Below, in pieces: positions 61,534 to 64,000 of a stretch of 64,000 bases of DNA. How positions within the stretch are numbered: position 1 is the first letter of the stretch; every line of letters starts with the position of its first letter. The stretch is taken from assembly GCA_030428565.1 (NCBI GenBank), contig JAUIDR010000004.1:57560-121559 (forward strand). The letters are read 5' to 3'. The notes beneath the pieces are model-generated. The model was not told where the DNA came from. It saw nothing but the letters and a program-made list of their open reading frames with translations, and made no database searches. This DNA is from Alphaproteobacteria bacterium (GTDB taxonomy: Bacteria > Pseudomonadota > Alphaproteobacteria > UBA7985 > JAUIBT01). The translations under genes and the position numbers were made by a program.

Positions 61534-62548
61534 GAAATGCTGCTCAAACTGCTTTGGTGACCACCAGCTAACGCAAATCATCAGGTCAAAGAGCCAATCA
61601 AACGAAACGTGCGGGTTTTGCGGGGCCCAGGATGGGCTCTCTATTGACCCTGTTGAGCTCCAGGACGATTTTGAGAACCTACTTGCTGCGTACGAAGTAG
61701 ATGAAACCGGTACTGAATTGGCCGTGTGCCTGAACAGAGATTGGGGACTATTTAATGACGGGATCGTTTTAGACACCGCGACTAAGCTGTTGGCTTACGT
61801 GCTAGACGATAATTCGTTAGTACGAAAAAAATTCAAGGCAAAAGAGCCTGCTGTACGCGAGGGCCTCGGGCATCTCGCTTCGATAAAGGAGGAGCTTAGA
61901 ACACGAAACCGCTACTTCCCGGAAACAAAAATTGAAGAAAGGCGTCTAGAGCAATGCCTCGTATTAACCAACAACGACGACCAGCCGAAAACCTGGTTTC
62001 GCGCGAGAATTGCGAGCGGCTTAGAGAAGCTGAAAAAAAAGGATATGGGTGCCCCGCCTGCAGATAAAGTTTCAAACGGTCGCGCCAATCCGCCTGGCAT
62101 ACCCTATCTATATTTGGCTTCTGACAGGGACACAGCTATATCAGAGGTAAGACCGCAGCCGGGCGCTAGGGTATATACAATGAGATTTGAGCTAGCTGCG
62201 AATCTAACGCTTGCTGACCTTCGAAGCCCTCGAAGGAACATATCGCCGTTCGGAATTGCTGAGCCAGCAAATATTGCGCAATTGCTAGCAGACATTCCTT
62301 TCGTAGAAGACCTTGGACACGAGCTATATCAGCCTGTTCTGCAGGATACAGCGGCCATAGACTACACGCCCACACAATACTGCTGTGAGCTCATCAAGAA
62401 GCTCGGATTTGACGGGGTTATTTATAATAGCTCATCCAACGAAGGCGGCTTCAATCTTGCAATTTTCACCACCACAAACGCCATATCAAAGGGCTCGATA
62501 AAAGAGCACTTCATAGAAAAAGTTTCGGTGCAGCACTGCGAAAGATAG
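61526..62548 (+). CDS. RES-domain protein with N-terminal zinc ribbon and HEPN-like region
   Basis: A 340-residue protein. N-terminal zinc-ribbon: CCSNC (5-9) and CGFC (29-32). The middle (about 40-145) is helical, like the HEPN-type domains fused to RES proteins. The C-terminal RES domain has WFRARI (R159/R161), YLYLASD, TAISEVRP (E207), and a C-terminal GVIYNSSSNEGGFNLAIF. RES toxins degrade NAD+. This one is translated with sce7725 by overlap (ATG at 61526, stop of sce7725 at 61533). Third gene of the cargo operon. Toxin activity is inferred from the family only. Confidence 0.85.
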   Translation: MGEKCCSNCFGDHQLTQIIRSKSQSNETCGFCGAQDGLSIDPVELQDDFENLLAAYEVDETGTELAVCLNRDWGLFNDGIVLDTATKLLAYVLDDNSLVRKKFKAKEPAVREGLGHLASIKEELRTRNRYFPETKIEERRLEQCLVLTNNDDQPKTWFRARIASGLEKLKKKDMGAPPADKVSNGRANPPGIPYLYLASDRDTAISEVRPQPGARVYTMRFELAANLTLADLRSPRRNISPFGIAEPANIAQLLADIPFVEDLGHELYQPVLQDTAAIDYTPTQYCCELIKKLGFDGVIYNSSSNEGGFNLAIFTTTNAISKGSIKEHFIEKVSVQHCER

Positions 62549-62791
62549 CTGAAACAGTGCCACTCCACCTGCCCTGAGCCTCAGCGCTATTTCAGCGCTG
62601 AAACCAATTTCTCTGCTGTCTGGACGCAAGTTTTCGAACAGCTTTGGAAAGAGCGCACCGCCAAACAGCATGTTGCTGATGCGCTTTCCATCCCCCTGGA
62701 CGAATTAGAAAGCCTGATAGGAAGGCTGGCGCCCGGACGAAATGTCCCCAGGCTCAAAGAAGGCTTCCATCCAAAACTATTAGAATTGTAA
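62549..62791 (+). pseudogene. C-terminal gene relic directly after the RES stop
   Basis: 81 codons in the same frame as the RES gene after its TAG, with no stop until TAA at 62789 and no plausible start codon. The translation (FSAVWTQVFEQLWKERTAKQHVADALSIPLDELESLIGRLAPG, ending KLLEL) resembles the C-terminal end of phage or host regulators of the ImmA/IrrE or XRE kind. It looks like the remaining end of a gene cut by the insertion of the cargo operon. Confidence 0.5.
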
Positions 62792-62804
62792 GAAGTGCCC
62801 GTCC

Positions 62805-63038
62805 TTAGTCGCCAACCAACTGTTTATGTAATTTCTCCATTTGCTCAATTATAGCCGCGCTTTTCCTAATACAATCCTCGCGAATTGGCTCGAGCTCGCC
62901 GCGTGCACCAAAGCCATTCCCCCACACAGCACTAGCTTCGATATTTGCTATGGTTTGGATTTGCCGATGAATATTCGTTAACTGTTTATCAAGATCATCC
63001 ATTTGAGTTCGAATTTTCTGTTTTTCGTTTTCAGTCAT
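62805..63038 (-). CDS. Small coiled-coil protein
   Basis: A 77-residue protein (TENEKQKIRTQMDDLDKQLTNIHRQIQTIANIEASAVWGNGFGARGELEPIREDCIRKSAAIIEQMEKLHKQLVGD), two helices with a glycine-rich turn. The ATG at 63038 follows GGAG, and a GTG at 63050 is the longer option. Its stop is convergent with the gene relic. Function unknown. AT-rich compared with surrounding phage genes. Confidence 0.6.
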   Translation of the reverse strand: MTENEKQKIRTQMDDLDKQLTNIHRQIQTIANIEASAVWGNGFGARGELEPIREDCIRKSAAIIEQMEKLHKQLVGD

Positions 63039-63204
63039 TAACAACTCCACAATTGGTTAGATTTTGTTGACAATACGTCGCATAACCATCTCCATGCTGA
63101 TTTCAGCACAACCATAACGCGATAACCGGGTCGCGCAACAAGATTGTGCGTCGCGCCCAACTCTCCTATGCTCTGCCATCAGCACCCCAGCAAAGGAGCC
63201 TCCC

Positions 63205-63456
63205 ATGCGTCTGCTCGGATATGGATTTGCGGTCATACTGGCTATTCTTGCCTATCAGAACGGTTTCAGCCGACCCTGGATCATCCCCTTCACCGAACGC
63301 GGTTCGACCAGCGCGGTCTGGCTATACAAGGCACGATACGTAGACGGCCCGATCGCCAGGGTCTTCGGCTATGCAAACAATATGGCTGGATGCCAGCAAC
63401 TTGCCGAAACCCTAAACGCCAGGTTTCCAGTCGCGGGCTACTATTGCCGGGAATAA
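63205..63456 (+). CDS. Small exported or membrane-anchored protein
   Basis: An 83-residue protein with an N-terminal hydrophobic segment (LLGYGFAVILAILAYQNGF) that could be a signal or anchor, then a short periplasmic-type body with two cysteines (MAGCQQLAETLNARFPVAGYYCRE). AAAGGAG precedes the ATG at good distance. It is followed by an intrinsic terminator. Possible lysogenic conversion cargo. Confidence 0.68.
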   Translation: MRLLGYGFAVILAILAYQNGFSRPWIIPFTERGSTSAVWLYKARYVDGPIARVFGYANNMAGCQQLAETLNARFPVAGYYCRE

Positions 63457-63483
63457 AACTCCTCCCACCCTCAAAGATCTATC

Positions 63484-63508
63484 AAGCCGCCCCCGAGGCG
63501 GCTTTTTT
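63484..63508 (+). terminator. Rho-independent terminator
   Basis: 8-bp stem AAGCCGCC with GGCGGCTT around CCCGA, then a T-run (TTTTTT). It is 27 bp after the stop of the small exported protein gene and insulates the repressor-controlled promoter downstream. Confidence 0.92.
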
Positions 63509-63537
63509 GTGCCTGGGCTTGGTGCGCATTCCCTCAT

Positions 63538-63586
63538 TGGGAATTTACTGCTTGACAATTCCCACAATAATTCCCATCATGGGAAT
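63538..63586 (+). promoter_or_regulatory. Rightward early promoter with CI-type operators
   Basis: A consensus -35 TTGACA (63552-63557), 17 bp, and CATCAT (63575-63580) as -10. ATTCCCATCATGGGAAT (63570-63586) is a perfect palindrome over the -10, matching the operator at 58731-58747. Half-sites lie at TGGGAATT (63539-63546) and AATTCCCA (63557-63564), over or next to the -35. Therefore CI would turn this promoter off. Confidence 0.75.
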
Positions 63587-63756
63587 ACACCACAGGAACA
63601 CAGCTGACTGGCCCGCGGCAAGACCGACGCCCGATAAGCCCAGCTCAAGAATACAGACGTGGCGTTGAGCAGAACCTTTTTCACCTACCAGCCCGGCGCA
63701 TCTTTGATCCCCACAGCCAACTCGCGCCGGGTCTTTTTCAAACGGAGGAACCCACC

Positions 63757-63939
63757 ATGGCACGATGTTCTCAGGCCTTCAGCTATGACCACGGCTACCA
63801 CAGTGAATTTGAGTTTGAACCCGACGACTACCTTGCGGCGGACCAGGATATCGCGCTGCTGGAGACCTACACCGGTGAGAACGGCGGTGCAAAATTAGAC
63901 CACGGTAGCGCCGCCCTGTTGGCGGTGCGGGCGGCGTAA
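63757..63939 (+). CDS. Small phage early protein
   Basis: 60 residues (MARCSQAFSYDHGYHSEFEFEPDDYLAADQDIALLETYTGENGGAKLDHGSAALLAVRAA), very acidic. Strong GGAGG precedes the ATG. It is the first gene after the CI-controlled rightward promoter. A further GTG at 63996 with GAGGAGA upstream probably begins the next gene, cut by the window end. Confidence 0.65.
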   Translation: MARCSQAFSYDHGYHSEFEFEPDDYLAADQDIALLETYTGENGGAKLDHGSAALLAVRAA

Positions 63940-64000
63940 AAGTCGTCCACTTTTTCCCTTCTTGTGGCTGCAGGGAGGGCGAGGAGATATACACCGTGGA

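Larger units (their letters stand above)
31995..64000. mobile_element. Prophage of a short-tailed phage, right end outside window
   Basis: From here to the window end nearly every gene has phage character: lysis, tail fibre, internal virion, portal, terminase, repressor and antirepressor genes. There is no tape-measure or sheath gene, and there is a P22-type portal and nozzle, so the virion is probably podovirus-like. The left boundary is inferred from tRNA-Cys and from the late terminator at 32111-32139. No copy of the tRNA 3' end is visible to the right, and no integrase gene is present, so attR and int probably lie beyond 64000. Confidence 0.9.

Noticed and set aside
62546..62791. Readthrough of the RES TAG codon (recoding)
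   Set aside because: Nothing nearby suggests recoding, and RES proteins end about here. A leftover gene end explains the open frame better.
63659..63898. Alternative frame of 79 codons at the right end
   Set aside because: It overlaps the 60-residue gene that has a strong GGAGG site, and its own composition is not protein-like.
63940..64000. Copy of the tRNA-Cys 3' end (attR)
   Set aside because: I looked for the T-loop and acceptor sequence to the end of the window and found none.

Overview
The window is bacterial chromosome (about 1-31.99 kb) followed by an integrated short-tailed (podovirus-type) prophage (about 32.0-64.0 kb) whose right end is not reached. The host is most likely an alphaproteobacterium. 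The DNA is GC-rich and the pyruvate dehydrogenase operon is pdhA-pdhB-pdhC-lpdA-lipA with a lipoyl domain on the E1-beta subunit, as in that class. The order cannot be fixed from this sequence.

Host part: the 3' end of a methionine aminopeptidase gene, radC, a Bcr/CflA-type MFS exporter, a secreted DUF4424-like protein, leuC and leuD arranged divergently, an AcuI/YhdH reductase and a beta-hydroxyacid dehydrogenase. A long minus-strand block then carries ftsB, pdhABC, lpdA, lipA, a TIM-barrel/cupin fusion and a TauE/SafE permease. Next come recO, a hydrolase-OsmC fusion, gpsA, and the sulfate activation pair cysD-cysNC, in which CysD has an ArsR-type winged-helix domain at its N-terminus. These are followed by a NeuD-like acetyltransferase, a dienelactone hydrolase, a pirin, a GNAT-like/HFCD flavoprotein pair, a thioredoxin-like protein, tpiA, a membrane protein and tRNA-Cys(GCA).

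Prophage part: almost all structural genes are on the minus strand. From right to left they are terminase small and large subunits, P22-like portal, scaffold, SU10-type major capsid protein, adaptor, tail nozzle, internal virion/injection proteins, tail collar and fibre proteins, holin, a TIGR02594-type endolysin, a secreted nuclease and a second small membrane protein. The early region has a cro-like gene and a cleavable CI/LexA-type repressor facing away from each other across 28 bp. A leftward chain of overlapping early genes includes a lambda-O-like initiator with iteron-like repeats and an AT-rich stretch inside the gene. A C4-type antisense RNA lies upstream of an AntA/AntB antirepressor fused to a catalytically dead S24 domain. 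The CI operator recurs at 63.57 kb over a rightward promoter. No integrase is visible, so it probably lies past 64.0 kb.

The strongest candidates for something new are: (1) a cargo operon behind the repressor, made of an sce7726-type RecB-like nuclease, an sce7725/T4-beta-like protein and a zinc-ribbon/RES NAD-degrading toxin-like protein; (2) the ArsR-CysD fusion with a near-perfect operator dyad and an internal start with a good Shine-Dalgarno; (3) the antirepressor with a pseudo-peptidase half under C4 RNA control; (4) an origin-within-initiator arrangement.
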